NCBI RefSeq assembly: GCF_001429765.1
Contig: NZ_LMJB01000005.1
Coordinates: 628,490 to 692,489, forward strand
Length of the DNA: 64,000 nucleotides
Reading direction: 5' to 3'
Source of the DNA: Flavobacterium sp. Root901
GTDB taxonomy: Bacteria; Bacteroidota; Bacteroidia; Flavobacteriales; Flavobacteriaceae
Numbering within the stretch: position 1 is the first letter of the stretch; every line of letters starts with the position of its first letter. The notes under the pieces are model-generated. The model was not told the origin of the DNA, searched no databases, and was given only the letters and a program-made list of their open reading frames with translations. Position numbers and translations under genes: made by a program. Positions 1 to 8,246 of this stretch are shown here, in pieces.

Positions 1-1
1 G

Positions 2-1279
2 CCTTTTAAGGCCGAAACTTCTGCCATGGCTTTTGATGCTGCCGCCAAAACAAAACTGGTATCTTATTACGGAAGCCCTAACCAGGCGGTAAACGGAAAC
101 CCAGCACTTGAAGCCACAAATAATCCTTTCAGCCGAAAAGAACTCGAATCTTCTCCCCTAAGCCGTGTCCTGAAACAAGCTGCTCCTGGAAATGACTGGA
201 AATCAGGATCAGGACATGAGATAAAACTCGATTACCAGACCAATATTGCCAATGATGTAAAACTTCTTACAGCCACAACTACATGGAATGCTGCTTCCGG
301 ACTATATGACATTTCATTTGTAAACGGCGGGTATTATGCTGCTGCACAGCTTTTCAAAACCGTTACTTATGACGAAAACACCGCAGCCAGTCCTGTAGAG
401 AGTGCCGGATCAACAGTAGAATTTAAGAATAAAGAAGGGCAGGTTGTTTTAAAAAGAACTTACGATGCCGGGGTCAAACATGATACTTATTATGTCTATG
501 ACATTTACGGAAACCTGACTTATGTAATCCCGCCAAAGGCTGTTGATTTAATAGGAACTGCATCGGGACTGCAGGCAGATATCACCTCAACGGCTGTAAC
601 CACCTCCGGAAACACACTCCAGCTGACGGCCTCCAATTCGATCCGTCTGCTGCCGGGGTTTAATGCACAGACAGGAAGCACTTTCAGTGCTGTAATAGAC
701 AACGGGACACAGAGTGTCCTGGATAATTTATGTTATCAGTACAAATACGATACTAAAAATCGTCTGGCTGAGAAAAAACTTCCGGGTAAGCAATGGGAGT
801 TTATTGTGTATGATAAACTGGACCGTGTTGCGGCAACAGGCCCTGCCAATTCCCCTTTCTCCGATTTAACTGCCGCAGGATGGCTTATTACCAAATACGA
901 TGCTTTTAACCGTCCGGTATATACAGGGTGGTCAACAGCCGCTGCTGCAACCCCAGCCGGAAGGATTACCCTGCAGACCTCACAGAATGGTGCAGCTGTA
1001 ATTAACGAAAGCAGACAGTCCAGTATAACTATCGATGGTATTACCGTTTATTATACCAATGCTGTAGAGCCAAAGGCCTTCAAGCTTCTAACTGTAAGTT
1101 ATTATGATAATTATGCTTTTCTAAGCGGCGGCGCCATTGCTGTCCCGACAGCTGTAGAAACACAGACTGTGCTGAATACCGGGCAGATAAAAGGCCTGAC
1201 GGCGGGTTCCTGGACAAGGGTTCTTACCACCAGTACTGCGGAGGTTATACGTATACAGACAGTAAACTGGACTTTTTAG
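2..1279 (+). pseudogene. Rhs/YD-repeat protein, N-terminal part (frameshifted, 5' end outside window)
   Basis: The frame is open back to base 2, so the true start lies upstream of the window; the ATG at 26 is internal. The protein has the layout of large Bacteroidota Rhs proteins of the DUF6443 type: YD-like repeats such as YVYDIYGNLTYVIPP and the conserved block LPGKQWEFIVYDKLDR. Such proteins form a secreted shell that carries a C-terminal toxin. The frame ends at 1279, but Rhs coding continues without a gap in another frame from about 1243 (GYTYTDSKLDFLGK). This points to loss of one base near 1238-1243. It is one gene with the next two entries. A sequencing error is the alternative explanation. 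Confidence 0.8.
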
Positions 1280-1551
1280 GCAAACCACAATATAGTATCA
1301 CCAGACATAAAAGGCTCAGCACAGATACCGAGCTTATCACCAAAGACGTCTTTACTTATTCTGCCCAGGACAGGCTGCTTACACAAACCCATCAGATAAA
1401 CTCCGGTACTGTCGAGCTTATGGCCAGCAACAGTTATGATGAACTCGGACAGCTCATTTCTAAAAAAGTAGGGAATACAGAAGCAGCGCCAGCACAGAAT
1501 GTTAATTATGCGTATAACATCCGCGGATGGCTGACTGCTATAACGATATAA
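1243..1551 (+). pseudogene. Rhs protein, middle fragment in a second frame
   Basis: Translation from 1243 gives uninterrupted Rhs-like sequence (SYDELGQLISKK, then NYAYNIRGWLTAI) up to a stop at 1549-1551. The expected continuation NDINALSKTG is found one base back, in the frame of the following segment, so a second single-base loss lies near 1540. The stretch is visible only by comparing frames. It shows that the left and right Rhs open frames belong to one gene. Confidence 0.75.
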
Positions 1552-3338
1552 ATGCACTTTCCAAAACCGGTGACCCAAAAGATTTGTTTGCCTTTAAGAT
1601 CAATTATAATACAGCTCAATCCGGAATTACGGATGTAAAACCTTTATACAATGGAAATATTGCTGAAACTTACTGGGCCTCCAATTCAGACAACGGCATA
1701 ATAAGAAATTACGGCTACAAATACGACAATCTTAACAGATTAAAAGAAGGTATTTATAAAAAAGGCACTGTACTAAATGCTTACGATGAAACCCTGACTT
1801 ACGATAAAAACGGAAATATTGCCAAACTTACCCGAAACGGAAACAGCGAGACCACGCAGCAGATCGATAATTTAAAGTACGATTATGCCAATAACAATAA
1901 CAGCAACACATTAATGAAAGTTACAGACAGCGCACCTGCAGCCTACAAAGGGTATGGCTTTACAGACAGCGCAGCAAACACCGTTGATGATTACAGTTAT
2001 GATGCCAATGGGAACATGATCAAAGACAACAACAAAAACATCACGTCCATAACCTATAACCAGTTAAACCTGCCCGCCAAAATAACCTTTGCCGCAACAG
2101 GAAACATTGCTTATATTTACAATGCTGCGGGAGAGAAAGTGCAGAAAATTGTAAATGAAACAGGTAAAGCTGCCATAACAACAGACTATCTGGGAGGTTA
2201 TCAGTATGATAATGCTGTATTGAAATTCTTTCCAACTGCCGAAGGTTATGTAGAGCCTGTATCGGGTTCTTATAAGTATGTTTACCAGTACAAAGACCAT
2301 CTGGGCAATGTCCGTCTAAGTTATGACAAGACACTTGCCATAAAGGAAGAAAGCAACTATTACCCGTTTGGTTTGAAACAGGAAGGGTATAATAATGTAA
2401 AAATAGGTGTTGAGAATAAGTATAAGTACAACGGGAAAGAGCTCCAAGACGAGCTGGGGCTTAATGTTTATGACTATGGTATGAGAAATTATGACCCTGC
2501 AATTGGCAGAATGCAAAATCCTGACCCATTAGCTGAATTAGCTTATGACTTAACACCTAATCGTTATTGCTTTAATAATCCTATTAGATTTATAGACCCA
2601 AGTGGATTATGGGAAACTACTGCGGGTGGATATACTACAAATAAAGCAGAGGACATAAAACGTTACATGTCTTACTTAGGATTTGAAAATAATGCTTTGA
2701 ATAATTCTCCTACATTTGCACAACAAAGTACTTTTATTGAGGGAGAGATGTCAGAAGGTGGACAAGGTAAATTAAGCGATGGTTCGACTTTAGCAGATGA
2801 ATTTTCGGTTACGACATATAAACAAGAAGGCGGTGGAATTATGGGTTATGAAGATGAAAAGTCGTTTGGTAATTTTTGGCATGGAGTTCAAAAAAACCTA
2901 ACTCCCAATGGTTTAGATACTAGAACAATTGGACAAAATCTATTAGGTTTAACTTATCCTGGAGGAAATAATCCAAAAACATATAGTGGAGCTGATGATT
3001 TTTCTTATGTTCCTTCCAGTCTTGCAGAATATCCAGCTATCGGACACGACAGAAGGTATGCAAATATTGGAACAGCAGGAGCGGGAGGACTTTTTGGTGA
3101 CTCCAAAGCTATAGGTGCAGATTGGAGATTCGTGGGACAAGAATTATCAATATTAACGTTACCAGTAGATATAAAAACAAAAGTACAAGCTGGTTTGTTA
3201 GGTGTTGGTTTAGGCTTATTTTCAGCAGGTAAGACAATAATCCAATTAAGTAGTCCTTATAATGGAGGATTGGGTACGGTTTTAATATGGGATAGTGTGG
3301 CTAATAAAGGAGTAAATAATCAACCATCAAGTAAATAA
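1527..3338 (+). pseudogene. Rhs protein, C-terminal core and toxin tip (603-codon open frame)
   Basis: This holds the end of the Rhs core: YD repeats, the block YQYKDHLGNVRLSY, and the hyperconserved boundary GMRNYDPAIGRMQNPDPLAE ... NRYCFNNPIRFIDPSGLW, after which the toxin tip begins at about residue 363. The tip is more AT-rich than the core. It contains GHDRRY (H507, D508, Y511) and GADWRFV (D532). This HDxxY...AD spacing is that of phospholipase A2-like domains, as in parvovirus VP1. Enzymatic activity is inferred from this motif only. The ATG at 1527 is probably not a natural start, because the gene is broken upstream. The next gene begins 2 bases after the stop. Confidence 0.75.
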
Positions 3339-3340
3339 TT

Positions 3341-3634
3341 ATGGAAAGTTTAAAAAGAAAAGCAAAAAAAAATTCATTATTAGTGTCCTTATTATATGTT
3401 GGTTTAGGAACAATAGCTGTTTTGTGTTCATATCCCCCTTTTTATGGAGATTGGGTTCTAGTAGCACTGCTAATTACATTTCCTGTGAGTATTCTAAGTT
3501 TTGGAATACTAATAGCTGGTAAATATTACACTGCAGTGATAATTGTCCAATTAATTACATTTGTTATTTTTTGGTATTTGTGTTATAAATTTTTACTGAA
3601 AAATATGATAAAGAAAGTAAAGAACAATTATTAA
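3341..3634 (+). CDS. small three-helix membrane protein, candidate Rhs immunity protein
   Basis: A 97-residue protein with a basic N-terminus (MESLKRKAKKN) and three hydrophobic helices at about residues 13-33, 38-60 and 63-86, ending in a lysine-rich tail. I recognise no family. It starts 2 bases after the Rhs stop, the usual place of an immunity gene. A membrane-embedded immunity protein would suit a toxin tip with a phospholipase-like motif. The function is inferred from position and topology alone. Its low GC matches the toxin tip, consistent with the two having been exchanged as one cassette. Confidence 0.6.
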   Translation: MESLKRKAKKNSLLVSLLYVGLGTIAVLCSYPPFYGDWVLVALLITFPVSILSFGILIAGKYYTAVIIVQLITFVIFWYLCYKFLLKNMIKKVKNNY

Positions 3635-3779
3635 ATGATAATAAATCTAACTAAATATAGAACTCTGCTAATATTTAAAAAAGCCACTTCAAACGGGTAG
3701 TGTTACAGATTAGGTGTTTTTTATAATTTAACCACTTAACTTACTGAAAAAGAATATAAATTTTATTTATTGAATAGAA

Positions 3780-3816
3780 AAAGAGACGGCCTGCTGGCCG
3801 TCTCTTTCTTTTTTTG
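3780..3816 (+). terminator. strong intrinsic terminator after the Rhs/immunity pair
   Basis: A 12-bp perfect stem (aaagagacggcc at 3780-3791 and ggccgtctcttt at 3796-3807) with a 4-base loop is followed by a T-rich run. It lies about 145 bases after the membrane protein and separates it from the IS1-like remnant. Confidence 0.85.
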
Positions 3817-3871
3817 TCTTTAAATAAGCCTTAAAATGCTTTTGCCTTACCTTAGTGTTTCAAATAAGGTC

Positions 3872-4126
3872 ATGAAAATAAAATGTAATTTTTGCAATGG
3901 CAAATGCATAAAAAATGGATTTCAATCTAACGGAAATCAACGCTATAAATGTTGTATTTGTCAAAGAAGACAGCAGTTTGACTATAGCTACAACGCCTAC
4001 AAAAGGGATATCAATCAGGAGATAGTGCTGTTCATAAAAGAAGGACTAGGAATAAGAAGCACCGCAAGAATACTAAAAATATCTGCTACGACATTATTGA
4101 AAAGAATTATATCAATTGAAAGATAG
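3872..4126 (+). CDS. IS1-type transposase N-terminal (InsA-like) zinc-ribbon protein, probably a remnant
   Basis: About 84 residues from the ATG at 3872; an ATG at 3836 would add 12 residues. It has a Cys-rich zinc ribbon (CNFCNGKC then CCIC) and a helix-turn-helix-like segment GIRSTARILKISATTLLKRI, as in IS1 InsA and the N-terminal domain of IS1/IS1595 transposases. No InsB or DDE catalytic part follows: the frame stops and is succeeded by palindromic intergenic sequence. It could not transpose alone and is best read as a remnant. Such pieces often flank Rhs loci and may have helped exchange cassettes here. Confidence 0.55.
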   Translation: MKIKCNFCNGKCIKNGFQSNGNQRYKCCICQRRQQFDYSYNAYKRDINQEIVLFIKEGLGIRSTARILKISATTLLKRIISIER

Positions 4127-4433
4127 CGCGGATATGTCGACAACGATAGCGCAGATTTGCAATCTGTGCCCTCAAAGTAACTCAATAATGAATAAAAACG
4201 TACAGCTTTATACTGTACTTTTTATTTTTAAAAGATGTTTAGTAAAGAGATAAACGGTTAATTTAGCAGAAGATTATTATTTTATTCCTGCAAGGAATTA
4301 TTCAGGTTTAAAAAACTATTATAAGAATAATTTTGTGATATATTGAGAATAATCTTGGCGGGCACAGATTACAAATCTGCACTAACAGGCGGGTAACGGG
4401 GTCAAGAAACTAATCCTAAAAAAAAGAAGTAAA
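4127..4433. repeat. gene-free 307-base stretch with two REP-like palindromes
   Basis: No coding sequence is seen. At 4149-4169 there is a near-perfect palindrome (gcgcagatt, tgc, aatctgtgc). At 4362-4382 a related copy is found (gcacagatt, aca, aatctgcac), and a degenerate half copy lies near 4133. The shared core, cagatt...aatctg with GC-rich ends, resembles REP elements mobilised by RAYT transposases. No RAYT gene is present in the window. Confidence 0.55.
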
Positions 4434-4969
4434 ATGAATAAAATAATATTGTGGATTTATTTAATATTTATACCCCTTTATTTTTTTCTCTTGTAGCAAA
4501 ATAGAAAATCAAATAGTAGTAAAAAATATATTATAAAATTAGTTCTCAAAATGATTCTGTAATAGGTTTTTCGCTCAGGGAATATGAATTTAAGAACGAT
4601 TCGATTACAGAAAAATATATATCAACTAATTTAAAAGGGAAAAAACTCATTGCTTTTAAGCAAGTTTTTTATAAGAAAGAATCAGATCTTTTTATTTTTT
4701 TAAATGTGCAAGATGACAATGAAAAGTATTTATACTTTAGGAAGACAAAGAAAGATACATGCTTTTTTGTGGATAGAAAACTTGACATTTTTTTCATTTG
4801 TACAAAAGGGGTAGTAAACTTCAAAGAGTATAAAAATGTCTATAAAATATACTATGATGAAAAAGGATTCGAACCTAAAAAGGAGAGTTTATTACTTAAC
4901 AAAGATTATACGATATTAGCTAGATTTGAAGATTCTTTTGATTATAGAAAAGAAATTATTACGAATTAA
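4434..4969 (+). pseudogene. lipoprotein gene broken by two +1 shifts at homopolymers
   Basis: The ATG at 4434 opens a lipoprotein-type signal (MNKIILWIYLIFIPLYFF) that stops at 4494-4496. Removing one T from the seven-T run at 4481-4487 restores a lipobox (FFSCSK). That frame then stops after IENQIVVKN; removing one A from the six-A run at 4521-4526 restores reading into IYYKISSQNDS and on to the stop at 4969. The intact product would be about 177 residues. I do not recognise the family. Both lesions are in homopolymers, so slippage or sequencing error is possible. It may be an orphan immunity or accessory gene of the Rhs locus. Confidence 0.6.
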
Positions 4970-5478
4970 AATGAAGTCGATAAAGCTGTAAAATTGAGAT
5001 TTGATCTTTTATCCAATTCAATAGAAAATGTTCAAACAAAAGAAGGTGATCAAACCAGAAAAACAGTACTGACCTCTGCTATTTCTTATTATGATTCCAC
5101 TAGTCTTGAAAAAGTTAAATTATTAGTTGATGCAGGGGCTGATTTAAATTATTATAATGAAGGCCATACAGACTTACCTCTTGGATTGTCAATTACATTA
5201 GAAAAATGGATGTTGCACTTTATTTAATTATGAGAGGAGCCAATTATAATTTACCGATGTCAAAACATGCAAAAGGTCAAAACATTTATATTTTAAAGGC
5301 TTTAAGGCAATGTGTTTTTGATTTGGAATCAACCAAATACAAGCAAAAGAAACAAATCATTCAATATTTAAAAAATAAAGGCCATAATTATTTTGATGAG
5401 CCTATTCCTGAAATGACTTTAAAAAAAATTAAAAAGAAATACCCTAGTAATTGGATAGAATATATTCAAAAATATTAA
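4970..5478 (+). pseudogene. ankyrin-repeat protein, frameshifted and without a clear start
   Basis: Two overlapping frames join into one ankyrin-type protein. The first includes VKLLVDAGADLNYYNEGHTD and ends at 5227; the second starts near 5206 and includes VALYLIMRGANYNLPM. Supplying one base after the TGG at about 5205 gives the natural LEKWDVALYLI. The first frame is open back to 4970 without an ATG; only a TTG at 4994 is available, so the N-terminus may be missing. Small ankyrin proteins are a known class of immunity protein in polymorphic toxin systems, which fits the position but is not proof of function. Confidence 0.6.
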
Positions 5479-5483
5479 TACTA

Positions 5484-5544
5484 GTGCGCAAAGTCCTCGA
5501 TATGCAAAGAGTTCCTCATAAACCAATGCAAACGTCTAAAAATT
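5484..5544 (+). other. coding-like remnant, possible tail of a displaced toxin
   Basis: In one frame this stretch reads VRKVLDMQRVPHKPMQTSKN and runs on into the next gene out of frame. It has no start of its own and is less AT-rich than its surroundings. It sits directly before a lipoprotein gene, as the last codons of a toxin do before an immunity gene. This is a suggestion from reading the frame; I recognise no toxin family in so short a piece. Confidence 0.3.
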
Positions 5545-6111
5545 ATGAAAAAATGTATTTTAATAACAATTTGCTTTGCTATATATTCATGTACTTGTAA
5601 GCAAGTAAATTTGACCAAAAATGAAAAGGAATGGCTAAATCCATATAAAAAAGGAGACATTTTGATTTTTAAAAGTAACCTAGGAAGCATTGACACTGTA
5701 AAAGTTATAGATAAAACAGAATTTATTACAAATGAGAATTGCCAATGGCTTACCATTGGAGACACACAAAACCAAGGCATAAATATTGATTTAAAGCCCA
5801 ATATATGTCATAATAAATTTTACTGTAAGGGCGAGGTTTCAATAATAAAAAGTAACGTTGATGATGAGACTGCACCATTCTTTAGAATTTTTGGGCTTGA
5901 ATTTTCTAAAAACGTAGATAGATTAATTAAACGAAAAGTGGTGTTATCCACTACAGGCAAAGTCTATAAATCAGCTTACCTATTTCAAGATAAAATAAAC
6001 GCTGATAATTCAGGCAATAACTATATGAAAACGTTTTTTTGGGACAAAATAGACGGTTTAATAAAGTATGAAAGTAATGATGGCGAAATATTTGAAGTAA
6101 CTAATAGATAA
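5545..6111 (+). CDS. hypothetical lipoprotein (188 aa)
   Basis: The N-terminus MKKCILITICFAIYSC is a signal peptide with a lipobox-like end (FAIYSC, Cys16; a second Cys follows at 18), so the product is probably a membrane-anchored periplasmic or surface protein. The rest is polar and of mixed secondary structure, with the segment NPYKKGDILIFKSNLG. No family is recognised. It is the only intact gene in the 4.4-6.1 kb stretch of broken genes and may be an orphan immunity protein. That role is inferred from location only. Confidence 0.75.
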   Translation: MKKCILITICFAIYSCTCKQVNLTKNEKEWLNPYKKGDILIFKSNLGSIDTVKVIDKTEFITNENCQWLTIGDTQNQGINIDLKPNICHNKFYCKGEVSIIKSNVDDETAPFFRIFGLEFSKNVDRLIKRKVVLSTTGKVYKSAYLFQDKINADNSGNNYMKTFFWDKIDGLIKYESNDGEIFEVTNR

Positions 6112-6274
6112 TTTTGATAATATCTTAAAGTAAGTATATATTTTTATTTATAATATATTTGAAATATTGGAATGCAGTAATGAATCCAAACATAATTATA
6201 ATTTAACAAGAAAAAAGTATTTATCAAAACATTTTAATTATTTTTAGCGTCGTAATTAACCAAAACAGAAAAAA

Positions 6275-6880
6275 ATGAAAAAACTAATTTTTGCTTTATT
6301 TATTATTTCCGGAACTGCTTTTGCTCAGGACATGGAAGTAGTAAAAGGAAACTTTGATTTTTTAAAAGATCAAAAAGAAATCAATACAGTATTTGATTAT
6401 AGCAGCTTCACTATGATGAAAGAAAAAAAATCTGAAGCACAATATATAGAAGAACACAAAGCTGATTTAGATCAAAAAGCAAAAGGAAATGGAAATCTTT
6501 GGTACAAAAGATGGGTCGCAGCAAAAGACCAGATCTGGACACCAAAATTTTTAGAAATTGCTAACACAGTATTGACTAAAGAACATAAAGATGTAAGTTT
6601 TCAGGAAGGTTTAAGTACACCTTACACTTTAATCGTTCAGACGGTTTGGATTTATCCGGGCTGGGATGCAGGAATTATGAAACAACCTGCAAAAGTGACT
6701 ACAAATTTAAAATTTGTTGAAACGGCAAATAAATCAAATGTTTTACTTGAAATTACAAGTGAAGAAGCTCCCGGAGATCAATGGGGAAATAATTACAGTA
6801 ATGAATCAAGAATTGGAGAAGGATATGCAAAAACAGCAAAATCGTTATCTAAACTTTTACTGAAAAAAGCATTCAAATAA
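6275..6880 (+). CDS. secreted hypothetical protein (201 aa)
   Basis: The signal peptide MKKLIFALFIISGTAFA has a clear AFA cleavage site followed by QD, giving a mature periplasmic or outer-membrane-associated protein of about 184 residues. The sequence is rich in Lys, Trp and acidic residues (WYKRWVAAKDQIWTP; VWIYPGWDAGIM). I do not recognise a named family. It stands alone on the plus strand and ends in a shared terminator with the convergent flavoenzyme gene. It appears to mark the return from the accessory Rhs region to ordinary chromosome. Confidence 0.85.
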   Translation: MKKLIFALFIISGTAFAQDMEVVKGNFDFLKDQKEINTVFDYSSFTMMKEKKSEAQYIEEHKADLDQKAKGNGNLWYKRWVAAKDQIWTPKFLEIANTVLTKEHKDVSFQEGLSTPYTLIVQTVWIYPGWDAGIMKQPAKVTTNLKFVETANKSNVLLEITSEEAPGDQWGNNYSNESRIGEGYAKTAKSLSKLLLKKAFK

Positions 6881-6884
6881 TAAA

Positions 6885-6908
6885 AAAGCCCTGATTATTC
6901 AGGGCTTT
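6885..6908. terminator. bidirectional terminator between convergent genes
   Basis: A 10-bp stem (aaagccctga and tcagggcttt) with a 4-base loop lies across the 3' ends of the plus-strand secreted protein gene and the minus-strand flavoenzyme gene. The arms supply a T run on either strand. It includes the last codons of the minus-strand gene. Confidence 0.75.
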
Positions 6909-8145
6909 GTTCTTTTTGCATATTTAATAAATACGCCATGTTCTTAATTACATGGTCATGTTTCTTGACAAACGAATTGTCTTCATTCCAGACATAACCT
7001 GCTAAAACAGCACAAATTTTTTCTTTTACCTCAATATTTTCCGGCTGATGGAAAAACAAAGTCTGCAGGTTTCCGGTATACCATTCCTGTACATAAGTTG
7101 TAAATACCGAAATACCGCGTTTCATATATTGTGTAAATTCAACTTCCCAGTCTACAGGAATTCCCTGCGATTCTTTTAAATATAATTTTGCCGCCAGCAT
7201 TCCGGATTCAGTTGCAAAAGCTACTCCTGATGAAAAAACAGGATCAAGAAACTCAGAACTATTTCCTGTTAAGGCAAAACCATCGCCGTACATTCTTTTT
7301 ACTGCCCGTGAATAATTTTCCAGTTTTACAGGCTCAAACAAAAATTCTGTCCCTTTAAATCTCTGAATATAATAATCTGATAGCTGAATAGCGTTCTTCA
7401 AAGCCTCGGCGTTATCTTTATTTTCGGATAGCGAATTAATAAAATCTGTTGGACCAACAACTCCTAAACTGGTGTTTCCGTTAGAAAAAGGAATTACCCA
7501 AAGCCAGACTTCTGTTTCAAGAATATCAAACGAAATCTGCGTTCCTTCCTCACCTTCCGGTCTGTTAATGTCTTTTACGTGCGTAAAAATCGATGAGTGC
7601 GGATCTAATTTTGAAGGTGTGTCCAAATCTAAAAGTCTTGGCAAAACGCGTCCATATCCGCTGGAGTCGACAATAAATTTTGCATGGATTTCTTTTAGAT
7701 TTCCGTCTTTATCTTTTACAATTGTTTTCGAATTTTTACCTTCAAAAGAAACCTCCAAAACCTCGGTTTCAAATTCCAGATCGACCCCTTTTCGAATCAC
7801 CTCCTGAGCCATTGTGTTGTCAAAATCAGCTCTTGGAATCTGCCAGGTCCAGTCCCAGCCTTCTCCAAATTTTTTACTGAAATCAAAAACACAGATTTCT
7901 TCACCTCTGATAAAGCGAGCTCCAAGTTTTTTTTCAAAGTTCATCGAATTAAGAGCGTCAAACAATTCTGCTTCTGCAAAATGATCCATTACTCTTGGAA
8001 TTAAGCTTTCACCAACAACAAGTCTCGGGAACTTTTGTTTTTCTACGACTTTTACCTTAACATTGTTTTTATGAAGATACGATGCCGATACGCATCCGGA
8101 TGGTCCGGCGCCTATTACTAAAACATCTACAAACTCCTTTGTCAT
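6895..8145 (-). CDS. FAD-dependent halogenase/monooxygenase-like flavoenzyme
   Basis: A 416-residue protein with an N-terminal FAD site GAGPSG (12-17), the block FPRLVVGESLIP (39-50) and WDWTWQIPR (97-105), which carries the WxWxIP motif typical of flavin-dependent halogenases. KKLGARF near residues 72-78 retains a lysine where such enzymes hold their catalytic Lys. The family halogenates, or in some members hydroxylates, aromatic substrates using FADH2. Placed divergently from the tyrosine ammonia-lyase, it probably modifies the aryl ring of the flexirubin pigment; chlorinated flexirubins are known. Substrate and reaction are inferred. A plain hydroxylase remains possible. Confidence 0.8.
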   Translation of the reverse strand: MTKEFVDVLVIGAGPSGCVSASYLHKNNVKVKVVEKQKFPRLVVGESLIPRVMDHFAEAELFDALNSMNFEKKLGARFIRGEEICVFDFSKKFGEGWDWTWQIPRADFDNTMAQEVIRKGVDLEFETEVLEVSFEGKNSKTIVKDKDGNLKEIHAKFIVDSSGYGRVLPRLLDLDTPSKLDPHSSIFTHVKDINRPEGEEGTQISFDILETEVWLWVIPFSNGNTSLGVVGPTDFINSLSENKDNAEALKNAIQLSDYYIQRFKGTEFLFEPVKLENYSRAVKRMYGDGFALTGNSSEFLDPVFSSGVAFATESGMLAAKLYLKESQGIPVDWEVEFTQYMKRGISVFTTYVQEWYTGNLQTLFFHQPENIEVKEKICAVLAGYVWNEDNSFVKKHDHVIKNMAYLLNMQKEQSPE

Positions 8146-8184
8146 AATAAAAATATTATCAATTATTAACCTACATTTGCCATC

Positions 8185-8210
8185 ATCAAAATAACTACAA
8201 TTATTTTGAT
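8185..8210. promoter_or_regulatory. operator-like inverted repeat in the divergent promoter region
   Basis: A perfect 10-bp inverted repeat (ATCAAAATAA, 6-base spacer, TTATTTTGAT) lies midway in the 101-base gap between the flavoenzyme and ammonia-lyase genes. Symmetry and position suggest a dimeric repressor or activator site controlling both. No matching regulator gene is recognised nearby. Confidence 0.5.
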
Positions 8211-8246
8211 AAATAAAATTAAATTAGCACAATCAAAAACGATTTA

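Noticed and set aside
1235..1551. Programmed frameshifting in the Rhs gene
   Set aside because: No slippery heptamer or downstream structure is visible, and two separate events would be needed.
1276..1578. 100-residue minus-strand open frame opposite the Rhs break
   Set aside because: Antisense to a clear Rhs coding segment; no family features.
5481..5801. 106-residue minus-strand open frame
   Set aside because: Antisense to the lipoprotein gene, which has a proper signal peptide and lipobox.
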